Source: Omphiscola glabra
Taxonomy: Eukaryota > Mollusca > Gastropoda > Lymnaeidae
NCBI GenBank assembly: GCA_964017045.1
Contig: OZ024809.1
Location: 29,260,354 to 29,324,353, forward strand
Direction of reading: 5' to 3'
Length of the DNA stretch: 64,000 bases
Position numbers and translations under genes: made by a program. Position 1 is the first letter of the stretch. Each line of letters opens with the position of its first letter. The notes below the pieces were generated by a model. It did not search any database. It saw only the letters and a list, made by a program, of their open reading frames with translations, and was not told the origin of the DNA. Positions 11,816 to 23,470 of this stretch are shown piece by piece.

Positions 11816-12012
11816 CAGAGGCGTAGCTAGAGTGTTTGGCGCCCGGGTACAGTATTCATTTTAAAGAGCCACCCCTTTGTTGTTTTTTTTTCAAATCTCT
11901 AACCCATTATTGTCATCAATAAAATAATATCGAAGCATATTTAGGCGCCCTTAACAAGTCTAGCGCCAAGGTACATCTGCGCGCCCCCTGCCTCCCATTA
12001 GCTACGCCTCTG
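11816..12012. mobile_element. hAT-like MITE, CAGAGGCGTAGCTA family
   Basis: Terminal inverted repeats CAGAGGCGTAGCTAG and TTAGCTACGCCTCTG enclose 197 bases. The flanks gaaaatag (11808-11815) and ggatatag (12013-12020) match at 6 of 8 positions, so the insertion is not young. A related element with similar ends is at 28959-29137. Confidence 0.7.
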
Positions 12013-12020
12013 GGATATAG

Positions 12021-12589
12021 CTTATTATCCACGTTTATTTTCACTTCCGTTTGTTTTTTTGTTTTTTGTTGTTGTTGTTTTTTTTTTGGGGGGGGGGGGG
12101 CTTTTTTTGTTGTTGTTTTTTTTTTTAGGTTTGAGTACCGGGTAGTTACACACGGGAAAAAATAACTATATACAACAACAACAAATGCACGCACTAGATT
12201 TCCTGACCTTTCCAAATTTCATTACAAAGGAAGTCTTACTTAGCTGAATGAGACAAGGCTATTCCTGGCTCAATCGCATCAGTTTCATTGACCCGAATCT
12301 GAGATAACGCTGAAAGAGACATAAAAGGGCAGACGTGGGGGGGGGGGTATGGGGGGCTTAACCAGGGAAGCCAGCAAGCCTTGGGTAATCGGGAGCCAGT
12401 GCTTTCGGGGGGGGGGGGGGGCGGGTTGTGCTGGAAGACCCAGAAGGAAAAAAATCTAAATAGGCAACAAAATACTAGTGTGCGATGTCTTTTTTTTTTT
12501 TTTTTACTTCTGATGATGGTGTGGACATCGCAGGGCGAAATCACAAGGAATGGCATCTTTTTTTTTCTTTAGTATGTTCCCTTGACAGC
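12021..12589. other. non-coding, homopolymer-rich
   Basis: Poly-T, poly-G and poly-C stretches (12050-12125, 12340-12425) and a T run at 12489-12506. No supported exon. Confidence 0.35.
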
Positions 12590-12886
12590 AAATCGCCTCT
12601 CTCTCTCTCTCTCTCCGCGCACCTGGATAACCCCAGGGAGCACCATGTATGGATGGTACAGCTTGGCACCAGTAGCGTGATAGGCGTTGTCGGAATGTTT
12701 CAGTGAATCAATGTTATCCCCTTTCTCCGGGTTTTGATTCAGGGTTCCCTTCTCTTAGATGAGTTGCCATCCAAGGATAAGGGATCCCATCCACCCGGGG
12801 TACTGGTGGTTATTTTAGCTTCATTTTGGTCTTTGGTGGAAAATTTAAACTCCATTCCACTAGCTTGGGATACACTCAGGCTAGAC
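12590..12886 (-). mobile_element. tRNA-derived SINE
   Basis: Shares a long core with two other copies at 33078-33380 and 33530-33815: ttctcttagatgagttgc, then tcccatccaccc. On the minus strand the 5' head reads TGGTCTAGCCTGAG (A-box-like), with a worn B box about 35 bases on. A CT microsatellite (12597-12616) lies at its 3' side. A hAT element is inserted exactly at its head, so the hAT target duplication is SINE sequence. Confidence 0.55.
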
Positions 12887-13239
12887 CAGGGGTGGGCAAA
12901 CTTTTTGTGCGGAGGGCCACATTGAAAAATGTAAAGCTTTTGGGGGGCCGCATGTATATTATGTCCAAATTTTTACAAGTCGATAAACATTTCTTTATAT
13001 TAAAATCGGTAAGTTAGTAATTTAGCATTACATGACAAAAGTCAAGGACTGTTTAAAAAAGAAATACATTTGATGAACAAATGTTAAAACAATCATAACG
13101 GTACATGAAATTCTGTAAAATTTTACAAAATAACTTGAAAACAAATTAATTTTTTAAAATTTCTAAATGCCTTCGAGGGCCGCATAATATCAGTTGCCGG
13201 GCCGCATGCGGCCCGCGGGCCGTAGTTTGCCCACCCCTG
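12887..13239. mobile_element. hAT element, CAGGGGTGGGCAAA family
   Basis: Ends CAGGGGTGGGCAAACTTTTT and gtagtttgcccacccctg, with inner motifs gcggagggccacattg and gcatgcggcccgcgggcc. The flanking 8-mers are ggctagac (12879-12886) and ggatagac (13240-13247), 7 of 8 identical, TA-centred. At 353 bp with no transposase it is non-autonomous. Its sister is at 14659-15020. Confidence 0.8.
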
Positions 13240-13249
13240 GGATAGACTA

Positions 13250-13730
13250 TATACAAACTTGACAATCACAACCTAATAACAAATAATATTTATTTATTAA
13301 GAAGAGGGCCAAAATTTCAATCCATACAGTGCTAAGATTAATTAGATACCTCTAATCCCTCAGGTTAACATAAAATATTTAATCTCAAAGAAATGTATAT
13401 CTGTGCTCTGACAATAATGATATTTAAAAAATATTTGAGCACTGATACTATAAAAATTGATTATTTACATAACATGTAATACAATTAATAAAATGTACTC
13501 TTGATTTGATGTTCTTACGCCTTGTGTTCAATTATTCTTTATTTCTGGAACAGTTACTACATCTAACCCGAGACTATTATTTATATACTATAATACACAC
13601 ATTGTCTCCGGGCGTGTGGGAATTGGGGGGGGGGGGGTTTACGTCACTAGTTAGGAAACACTGATAAATAGCAACCAAATAGTAGAGCGATCTCCCTTAT
13701 AAAGCCTTTACTTACTATAATTTGTCCGCA
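13250..13730. other. non-coding, nothing recognised
   Basis: AT-rich DNA with a G run at 13626-13637. No exon or bounded element. Confidence 0.35.
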
Positions 13731-13965
13731 AATAGATAAGTCATGGAGTATTATAGAAAATAGATAAGTCATGGAGAAATACAGAAAATAGATAAGTCAT
13801 GGAGAAATACAGAAAATAGATAAGTCATGGAGAAATACAACAAATAGATAAGTCATGGAGAAATACAACATATAGATAAGTCATGGAGAAATACAACATA
13901 TAGATAAGTCATGGAGAAATACAACAAATAGATAAGTCATGGAGAAATACAACAAATAGATCAGC
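13731..13965. repeat. 28-bp minisatellite
   Basis: Eight to nine copies of a 28-bp unit beginning agataagtcatggagaaata and ending in caacaaat or cagaaaat. Two sub-variants alternate in blocks. Confidence 0.93.
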
Positions 13966-14344
13966 CATAAAGGGATACTCTCAGCGAGCTTAAAACATCG
14001 TACATATTTTTTTAAAGTATAATTTAGAAAGCCCCCCAAATCCACCACGTCTCACTCCGCGGGTGTCCTTTTAATACTTTTATTGACGATCTTCACTCAA
14101 GTTGTTGCCAGCTAAGTTCTTATTGACTTGTCGATTTTCTTGTGTACTTTATTGTTGTGTTTAGAGAGGGGGGTATTCAGCCGTCCATTTTGTTGTCTTG
14201 TCTTTGACACCACCACCCCCCCCCCCCCCCCACCAACACACACAGACATATTATCATGAAATCAAGATTTCGGGCTTGAGATGTTAAAAGATTTGAATGT
14301 GCTCATCTGTCCTTGTCCCAGTCACTTAGCTAGGTGGGTGCGCA

Positions 14345-14610
14345 CCGCATTGGGTGACACCATCTCAGGAGGGTGACACTATCTCAGGAGGGCGACACCA
14401 TCTCAGGAGAGTGACACCATCTCAGGAGAATGACACCATCTCAGGAGGGTGACACCATCCCAGGAGGGCGATACCATCTCAGGAGAGTGACACCATCTCA
14501 GGAGGGTGACACCATCTCAGGAGGTCCCAGTCGCGTAGCTATGTGGGTGCGGACCGCATTGGGTGACACCATCTCAGGAGGGTGACACCATCTCAGGAGG
14601 GTGTCACCAA
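14345..14610. repeat. 20-bp minisatellite
   Basis: About 12 units of gggtgacaccatctcaggag. The array is doubled at a higher level: the leader agctaggtgggtgcgcaccg at 14330 recurs as agctatgtgggtgcggaccg at 14535, each followed by a fresh run of the unit. Confidence 0.9.
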
Positions 14611-14658
14611 ATTGAACAATTGCATATATTTTCAGAGAACACAATGCTCGGTCTAACC

Positions 14659-15020
14659 CAGGGGTGGGCAAACTTTTTGTGCGGAGGGCCACATTGACAA
14701 ACTTAAAGCTATTGGGGGGCAGCATGTATATTATGTCCAATTTTTAAATATCGATAAACATTTCCCTATTTTAAAATCGGTAGTTTCGCATTTTAGCATT
14801 ACATGACAAAGGTCAAGGACTGTTTTAAAAAAAAGAAAATTAGAAAGAAATTTGATCAAAAATATTTTAAAAATCATAACGGTGCATGAAATTCTGTAAA
14901 ATTCAACAAAATAACTTAAAAACATAGTAATTTTTTTAAATTTCTAAATGCCTTCGAGGGCCACATAATATCAGTTGACGGGCCGCATGCGGCCCGCGGG
15001 CCGTAGTTTGCCCACCCCTG
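14659..15020. mobile_element. hAT element, second CAGGGGTGGGCAAA copy
   Basis: Same ends and interior as 12887-13239, a few percent diverged. The flanks gtctaacc and ggctagac agree only partly (CTA shared), so the target duplication is decayed. Length 362 bp, no coding sequence. Confidence 0.75.
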
Positions 15021-15039
15021 GGCTAGACCATTCGACCAC

Positions 15040-15315
15040 GTGTATTATATTATTATTATTATTATTGGTAGTTTTCTATAGCGTGGTACCCCAATTAATT
15101 TACATTAATTTAAAAAAAACAAAATAAATGTGTATTCGCTTCAACCATTCCTTAACTATTTACACGTGAAGCCATGGACGGCACTCATCAGCATCGCTTA
15201 ACAGTCAGAGGTGGAAATCAGTCGGGATAGTGGAGTTTAAAGAGATGTGTTTTGTGTCCAGTTTTGAAGGCTGTGATGGTTGATATATTGCGGATGTGTA
15301 GTGGAAGAGAATTAC
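15040..15315 (-). mobile_element. LINE 3' end
   Basis: Matches the 3' part of 715-1147 over most of its length (gccatggacggcact, gatggttgatatattgcgga, gtgtagtggaagagaatta), with an (ATT)n tail at 15047-15066. It breaks off at the start of the adjoining 30-bp array. Confidence 0.65.
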
Positions 15316-16022
15316 ATTAGCTAAACTGTAATGCATAGATGTCACATCGGCTTAAAGGTAATGTATAGACGTCACATCGGCTTAAAGGTAATGTATAGAT
15401 ATCACATCGGCTTAAAGGTAATGTACATATGTCACATCGGCTTAAAGGTAACGTGTAGATGTCACATCGGCTTAAAGGTAACGTATAGATGTCACATCGG
15501 CTTAAAGGTAACGCATAGATGTCACATCGGCTTAAAGGTAACGCATAGATGTTACATCGGCTTAAAGGTAACACATAGATGTCACATCGGCTTAAAGGTA
15601 ACGTATAGATGTCACATCGGCTTAAAGGTAACGTATAGATGTCACATCGGCTTAAAGGTAACGCATAGATGTCACATCGGCTTAAAGGTAACACATAGAT
15701 GTCACATCGGCTTAAAGGTAACGCATAGATGTCACATCGGCTTAAAGGTAACGCATATATGTCACATCGGCTTAAAGGTAATGCATAGATGTAACATCGG
15801 TTTAAAGGTAATGTAAAGATGTCACATCGGCTTAAAGGTAACGTATAGATGTCACATCGGCTTAAAGGTAACGTATAGATGTCACATCGGCTTAAAGGTA
15901 ACGCATAGATGTAACATCGGCTTAAAGGTAATGCATAGATGTTACATCGGCTTAAAGTTAAAGGTAATGCATAGATGTCACATCGGTTTAAAGGTAATGT
16001 ATAGAAGTTCACATCAGCATAA
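15316..16022. repeat. 30-bp minisatellite, about 23 copies
   Basis: Unit of 30 bp, atagatgtcacatcggctta plus aaggtaacgt, highly uniform. It creates a 251-codon minus-strand frame repeating LPLSRCDIYA and a 161-codon plus frame repeating CHIGLKVTYR. There is no start context, splice site or homologue to suggest translation. Confidence 0.95.
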
Positions 16023-16414
16023 ATTTTGGATACAAATTGTTTAATAACAGGTAGTATAGAAAATGAAAACATTTCCCTTTTTTAAAAAAAAACAACTCTC
16101 CTCCGGCATCCACAGATTTGGACGGTCTTTGAAATGAATCGTGTTACAATCTCAAAGAGAGGTGACGCCTTTAATGTATGCATTCAGCTAGCCTGGCAAT
16201 TAATTTTTTTGTCCAATGGGGGTGGGCGAGAGAGGGGGCTCGATTTCCGGGAAATGTGTTATTTTTAATCGAGAGGGGTTGTGGTGCTGCAAAAAAAAGA
16301 AAAGATTAAGGACCCCTGTATTTGTGGAAGTCGAAAAAAATATATATTATTTTTTCGTGCGACAAGTTTTAATAAAATTCTCTGGCGTTCAAAAAAAATT
16401 GTTGGAATATCTAG

Positions 16415-16464
<50 letters not shown>

Positions 16465-18382
16465 GCATTCAAACAGTTAGATTATTTTTATCTAAAAAAG
16501 TGGTTTAGAGCTATGTACTTCTTTGTCTTATTTTAACTTCCAGAACGTTTTTTTAACTAAATAATAATTAAATTTAATAACCCACTTTCTGCATAATTTT
16601 TTTTTTTTTTTTTAAAGTCTAACTCGAACCAGATCAGGTCTATCCATCCTCAATTTTAGTTTCGAAGTGATGAATAATTATTAAATACCAGTTTAAGAAA
16701 CGTAAAAATTTGCATTTTAAAATACTATTGTTATAATCTAAATAATTAATTTAATTGCTCTTTAGTGGCAATCGGAAAAAGATGACGTGAAGGCGTAAGT
16801 AAGGGCTGACAACCGATACCAACTACAACAGCATCGAACTCCTCCCCTTGGTCCAGGCCCGGACTAGTAGCTTGCCTGATATAAAAACATAAATGAGTGC
16901 AGTCGAAGCTTTGTTTGCACTGAGAAATTTATGTCGAGAGCTGTCATATTTTGAAGATTTTTTATTAAAGTTAGATAATAATATGTGCTGTTGAGAGGGT
17001 CGTGACAATGTAGGCCATATGTATATAAACTTTTTTAAAAAGGTTTTGTTTCAAAGACACGTTTAAAGGGCCCTCCTTAATTGACGTCACACGTCTACGG
17101 GGGAGAGGGCTAACATTTCTGTGACAACGTGTGACGAGCGGGGGGAGTGGGGTGTGGTTTAAAGCACATTGAAAGGGGAACCTTATAGTAAACATAAAAT
17201 GCACATCATAACACTAAATTACAAAACTTTTAAACAAAACATTATAATTATTTTATTTCCCAACTACGTTCTCTGAGAATCAGTACATGTATGCGAGATC
17301 CCAGAAAAGGCCTCCGATCAAGTTCCAGGACGAAATGGCGGAGGGGACGCAGAAAGAATTGACTTTGGCAGTCTTGAGAATTTAAGTCGAAATGTGGAGA
17401 CGGGAATCAAAGAATTTGGGCTACGAGGTGGAACGAAGAATGTTGGACTGGGTTTGGGGGGGGGGGGGGGGGAAGATTTTAGTCAATGTTGAAGGCCAGG
17501 GATTCTTAATTATTTTTATTTTTTTTGCAGTACTGCATCCCCTCTCAACTTCTTGACATCCCCGTGCATAAATTAAATAGTTATAAAATTTAAAAAATTA
17601 AAATAATTTTAAAAATTATCTCTAGGGGAAATGTTTCTGACTTTCTGACACATGTGCTTTAATTCGATATCGATGGGATGTGATTTTGTAAGTGCGTGCA
17701 AAGGACAGTTGTGGACGATTCATTTTTGGGTGGGTGGTGAAGAGATTTGTGATGTTATATTGAAAAATGGGGGTGGGGGGTCCTAAATTTTTGTGAGATT
17801 ATAGTGCATTATTGTAAAATGTATTAACTAAGCTGTAGGTTTCAGGGGTCAGCTGATTAATGTCAAAGCCGGTGATGACTGACATTTTTTCTGCGAAAAG
17901 AGGTAGTTTCCAAAAATAGATAGATGACTGGCGTTTTAGAATAAAATGCAATGTAACATTTTTATGTTTTTTAATCTTTAAAGCGTAACTATTTCTGGAT
18001 CTAGCATATAGCCAAAATAGTTCTTGATGTTTATTTAAAAAAATAAATAAATAATAATAAAAATAACTAGCACAATCAAGCAGCAAACAACATGTGCCTC
18101 CACAAAAAACTCAGCACATGTGAAAGGAGCATGCCAGGAAAACCCTTACACTACACGGAAAGCTTCTCGCAAGTGATTGTCAAGATGTAATTAAAACACA
18201 TTTCATAGATTTAAAAAAAAATATTTTAAAATTTTGCTTTCAACTTTGATGAGTTGTGGGGCAGCTCAGACACCATGGGATACACCTAGTTACTATTACT
18301 ATTAGCAATAGATTGAGCTAGTTAGCTATTTTCTGGTTTCAGAACTCATACCGGTAATTAGACAATCCATTTCAAAACCTCA
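16023..18382. other. upstream region, mostly non-coding
   Basis: Contains an (AT)n microsatellite of about 44 bases at 16419-16462, T and G homopolymers (16599-16613, 17456-17473) and AT-rich DNA. Short frames (16823-17008, 16971-17204, 17799-18086) show no family features. No TATA box or other promoter element for the gene starting at 18383 could be defended. Confidence 0.35.
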
Positions 18383-21300
18383 ATGGCTGCTTCTTGTTGT
18401 CAACCTGTTGTTGTTCCTGCAAATTATGATCCAGTCTTCAAAGGTTTGAATTACGACCATAAATGTATAACCTTATACCATTTTGGCTAACTGTTACTCT
18501 TGCTGCCTCATTTGCAAAAGTCTGGTTCCGATAGGGTCAAACCCTGACTAGAGATAAATGTAAAGGTTCAGGTTGGGTTTAAGTTTCAGTTTAGGGATTT
18601 AAGGATAAATTTAGGAATTTTTTTCATTAATTTTTAACGTTTTATTCTTAATTTTATGGGTCGCAGCAACCAAGATGGCGGCCATGGTAAAAAATGGGGC
18701 ACTATCTCTACAGAATTACCCAAGTTAAATTGTTTATCTCTCTTGTGATCGTTACACTATGGCCTAGTAGGCTGCTGTAGTTATTTCTTTAAAACTTGAA
18801 TTGAAATTGAAATAATTATGATTAAAAATAATAATGGCTAATTTGGAGAGATAGGCCCTCACGTCATTTGCATGTTTTGTCCCTGGCTCCGATAGGGTCA
18901 AAATCCTGGTTCCAATAGGGTCAAAACCCTGGTTCGGATAGGATCAAAACTCGGGTTAGGGATAGTTTAGGGTTCAGGTTAGGTTTAGGTATAGAATTAG
19001 GGTTCAGGTTAGGTTTAGGGATACATTTAGGACATAAGTTCGCAGGTCTTGCCAACCAAGATGGCGGCCACGGTACTATCTCTCCAAATTTACCATAATT
19101 ATAATTATATTAAATAATTAAAAAATTATTCTCACGGCTGCCTTTTTGGCTCTTGTTTGCCACGACCCGTGAACTTATATAATTCACTAAACCTAACCTG
19201 AACCCTAAATATATCCCTAACCCGAACCCTAAATTTATCCCTAATGGCACCAATTTCTGCATTAGCCAAAATGATTACAAAGCCAAAGTCAAAGCTTATT
19301 TATTTAATTTAGTATACTGTATATTCTTCTGTACAGTGGCAGTCCTGTACAGACGTATAGTATTATATTGACTAAATTTTTGATGCGAGCGCACAATTTC
19401 TGTTGCCATTGCGTTTATTCAATTGGACTACTATTGGTCAATCTCAGAACTTCCTATTTTTAATTATTTCATTTTGATATTTTTGTGACTTAACTATATA
19501 CTATACTATATTGTTATGACTTTATAAATATCATTGTGACTCATTTATATAAGTTTGACACATCTAGTTGATGTTCTTCATCATGCCCCTCTTCAAGAGC
19601 GCCTCACTTCAGCATCCGACATTCATTTAGATGTGATGATGCTTAGTTTCCAATTGGACACTTTGTGTAAGCAAAGCCTGTATAGCGTAAGTAAGCTTTA
19701 TTTTCAACTAGTAACAATGCACATGAGGTTTTAAAAATTTAAATGCATGAATGCAATTTTTTTTTTTTTTTTAAATCTCTTTCCATGTACTTTATCATTT
19801 GATGTTAATGGTGGGCCTAATTTAAATTCCTTCAACAACAGATCAATTTCAAAAATAAATCTTAATGAATTCAAAATGATTGTGTCATTATGCTAATCAA
19901 TATTTTCAATTTTCCTAAACCTAACCTGGCTGTGTTGTATGTAAGTTTAGTATGCATAAGACCACTAGCACATCAGTTGAACTTGATATTTAAGATATCC
20001 ACAAATTTAGACAAATTTAGATTTAAAAGAAAAATCAGAGCTAAGAAAACAAGAAAAATGTTCCTGTTGCCATAATAATTTTTTTTTTTTTGGTTCTAAT
20101 AGAGGAACCATATGTCATATGATATAATGGACAGTTCACTTAATGTATAATTTAATCTCTTTGGATGGCATCCTTTATAGCATAAACCAGAAGACAAGAA
20201 ATCAAGTACTCTTCGCAACAGTCAAGGTTAGTGCAAGCCATTCTTTAAAAAAATGTATCTTCTGTACCACCACTAGTATTTCTCAACCTTTTTTTTAGTG
20301 TTTGGCTTTTCACCCTTTGGAGATCAATGCATCCTCCCCCCCCCCCCTCCCTTTTCTTAACAGCACAGTAACAATAGTATGACAGAAACATCCACTGTAC
20401 AATAACTAAATGCCTAATGACAGGAATGCACCTGTAACCTCCTATTCCAAACAGCAACAAAAAAATCCACTACCTGGTATTCATTCTTCTCCTAAAACTT
20501 TCCCCTTTGGGACATGGTGTGGAAGTTGGCTTTTGCTTAATATTCAAAACAGGATTTTCAATAATTTACTTAACTCATTCTACACTCACTGACTTGAAAG
20601 TTATTTGGGAAAAAATCAAAGGGCGATGACATAAAGTAGAGCAACTAGTGTAAACTGGAATCTTTTCCCGTCCCAAACCACACCAAAACCCATAGAGGAC
20701 GATAAAACATTGGTGCACCACCATTTTGGTGACACTTTGAACGGCCTTCGCCTTCCACAAGCTTGCAGGGTGATGACACTGATGGAGCTAAGCTCTACAG
20801 ATAATGTGACTGGCCATCGTGCAACATGATTTATATAAGAGAGAATAACAATTACAAAAGCTGTAACAAATCCACACAACTTGCAATGTGCAAACTTTTG
20901 TCTCTCGATGCAACAACAACCGTAAGAACTACTTACGTATGCTAGAGCTCTCTGTTGCAAAACTAAAGGTTCGTCAAGCTGAGGCATAATCTATTTAAAT
21001 AAAATTCTCTGCATGTAGTTGTTGTTATTATTATTATTATTAGTGGTCTTATATAGTGTGGTACCCCAGCCTATGGCTGGGCTCACCATACTGTACATAA
21101 AAATGTTAGCAAAAGAGACTAAATCGTGACATTAAAGTAAAATACATTTATGTAATAAAGAACAGCTGTATAACCATTCTCCTAAAAAATATTAAACACT
21201 TTCAGCTCCTATAAATTAATCAAGTTTTTTCATTAAAAAAAAAGTCACTTGACACTATCATCATCAGTGGCGCTACCGCCCATGTAGGGCCCTGACCTGC

Positions 21301-23439
21301 TGCACCACATCCATTTGGAACAATCTATGGCTTTGCGCCTCCATGTACGAACTCCCAACAATTGGTGTAAATTCTTTCTCTACATCGTCGATCCATCTAA
21401 GACTAAGTACATTCCAGGTTGCTATCTGTATATCATATTTTTATTCAGGCATAGGTCGAAATCCAAAATTATCAGTCCGTTTTTTCGTACGTGGTTTAGC
21501 TTTTGTAACCCTTTTTTTTTACATGACAGGGTTGTCAGCCCTGCGCACAGCCATCTGGAGTGGGTGCCTCTTGCAGCTCTGAGGGTAGCTGCCTTTGTTA
21601 GTGTTGGCTCCCTAGCCTATGGGGATCCCTCCACTTCCTACAACACTGTAGATACTGATTTTGGTCCGTCCCGGGCATTTTATTTCCCCGGTACCCGGCA
21701 TATCTTGTGGGCTTTCCCCTATCCACCACTTGGGGAGGCGCTCGATAGAAGCTCAGTATCTCCTCACGAGCACCTGACACTTGCCTGATATAATTTATTA
21801 AAATCTACAATTTATATTACGTTCGTCCACATTTCCTTGTATAGGCTTGCAATAACTCGGATGTTGAAATGAAACTATTTCTACAGCCAATATGGTGTTC
21901 GGCAATCTCCAACAGGCATTGTTTAAACTCTACAAGTCCAGCCAAATGAACAGTTCAGAGGTCAGTCTTAATATTCTTTATTTCATGCTTAACATGTTCC
22001 AATTGTTGAATCTTTTATGTCACAGATATCTTCTTGAATGAAACCCTTAATGTACTCTCATTCTGTGAAACTCTTATGTACTCTCATTCTGTGTTGAAAA
22101 ATGGCTTGTCAATTGTCTTAAATTTAAATACAGAATATTAAGACTTTAAAGTTTAAAGAAGTTTTTATTGATGAAAGTATTTCTTTTACCTTAGATATTA
22201 CAGCAAATATTACCAAGATAGTTGATTTGAGGGTAGTGATTTTTAATGGTGAACAAAATACATGTAAAATCATCATTAAATAGGCTAAGCTCTCTTACCA
22301 TTTAGAATCTTAAAAATAAAACATCGAACACCTCATTGTGTTTTCTTGTGTTAAGATTTTCCCCCGTGAATCTGGTCTGAATCAGCTGTTTCCTCGTGTG
22401 GCAGCTTACATGGCGGGACATGATGATACACTGAACAAGCACAGAACAACTGATGTAGATGGTACATTTAAAAAAAAAATTGTTGTATCATTTGTTGATT
22501 TTAAATTAAATAAAGTACTATTACTACTAGCAAATTGCAGTTAGAAATTTTTATTCAGGCCTTGGGGATTTTGAGTATCTTTTAATTTTATTTGCAACAA
22601 GCTTGTGGGGCATATCAGTGTAAACAAGTTTTCATTATATTCAGACACATTGAACAAGACAACAATAAGTAGCAAATGCTTCGGTAAATCAATACAAAGA
22701 ATTAAAATTATGACATTATTTCCAGATTACCTGTCACAGCTGACAGTCATGCATCATGTCCTTTCCATGTCCAGACAAATTCAGAATGATGTGACCCATC
22801 AGGTCAAACCCAAGTACCTAGCGCATCAGTTGGCTGTGTTGTATGTAAGTTTAGTATGCATAAGACCACTAGCACATCTGTTGGCTGTGTTGTATGTAAG
22901 TTTAGTATGCATAAGACCACTAGCACATCAGTTGGCTGTGTTGTATGTAAGTTTAGTATGCATAAGACCACTAGCACATCAGCTGGCTGTGTTGTATGTA
23001 AGTTTAGTATACATAAGGCCACTAGCACATCAGTTGGCTGTGTTGTATGTAAGTTTAGTATGCATAAGACCACTAGCACATCAGTTGGCTGTGTTGAATA
23101 ATGTCAGCTGACCGTATATTATGTAAGTTTAATATACTTAATGTCACCCGCATGTCAGTTAAATATATGTTATATGTAAGTTTAGTATACTCTATGTCTT
23201 TTGCATATCAGTTGACTGTATTATATAAAAGTAGGGAATTGTGAGCAAAAAAGGGTCTTTAAAAAAAATATTTAAACTCTCGTCCATTATGATGTAAAGA
23301 GAGAATTAGTTTGATTAGATTATAATTAACAGCGTTTGCCTCCATCTCCTCAATTCCTTATCAACAATACAAGTTAGATTAACTAATACAAGGTGAATAA
23401 TCCAAAGGAGCTAAAGTGTTATTACCTCCCCTGTTTGAA

Positions 23440-23470
<31 letters not shown>

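Noticed and set aside
15317..16072. 251-codon minus-strand frame repeating LPLSRCDIYA
   Set aside because: The 30-bp array keeps every stop-free phase open; nothing indicates translation.
17799..18086. 95-codon minus-strand frame
   Set aside because: No family resemblance, no splice signals, AT-rich composition.
18950..19030. Telomere-like ggttaggg strings
   Set aside because: Irregular spacing inside an inverted-repeat MITE; not a TTAGGG array.
21315..21788. 157-codon plus-strand frame
   Set aside because: Antisense to a LINE 3' fragment.
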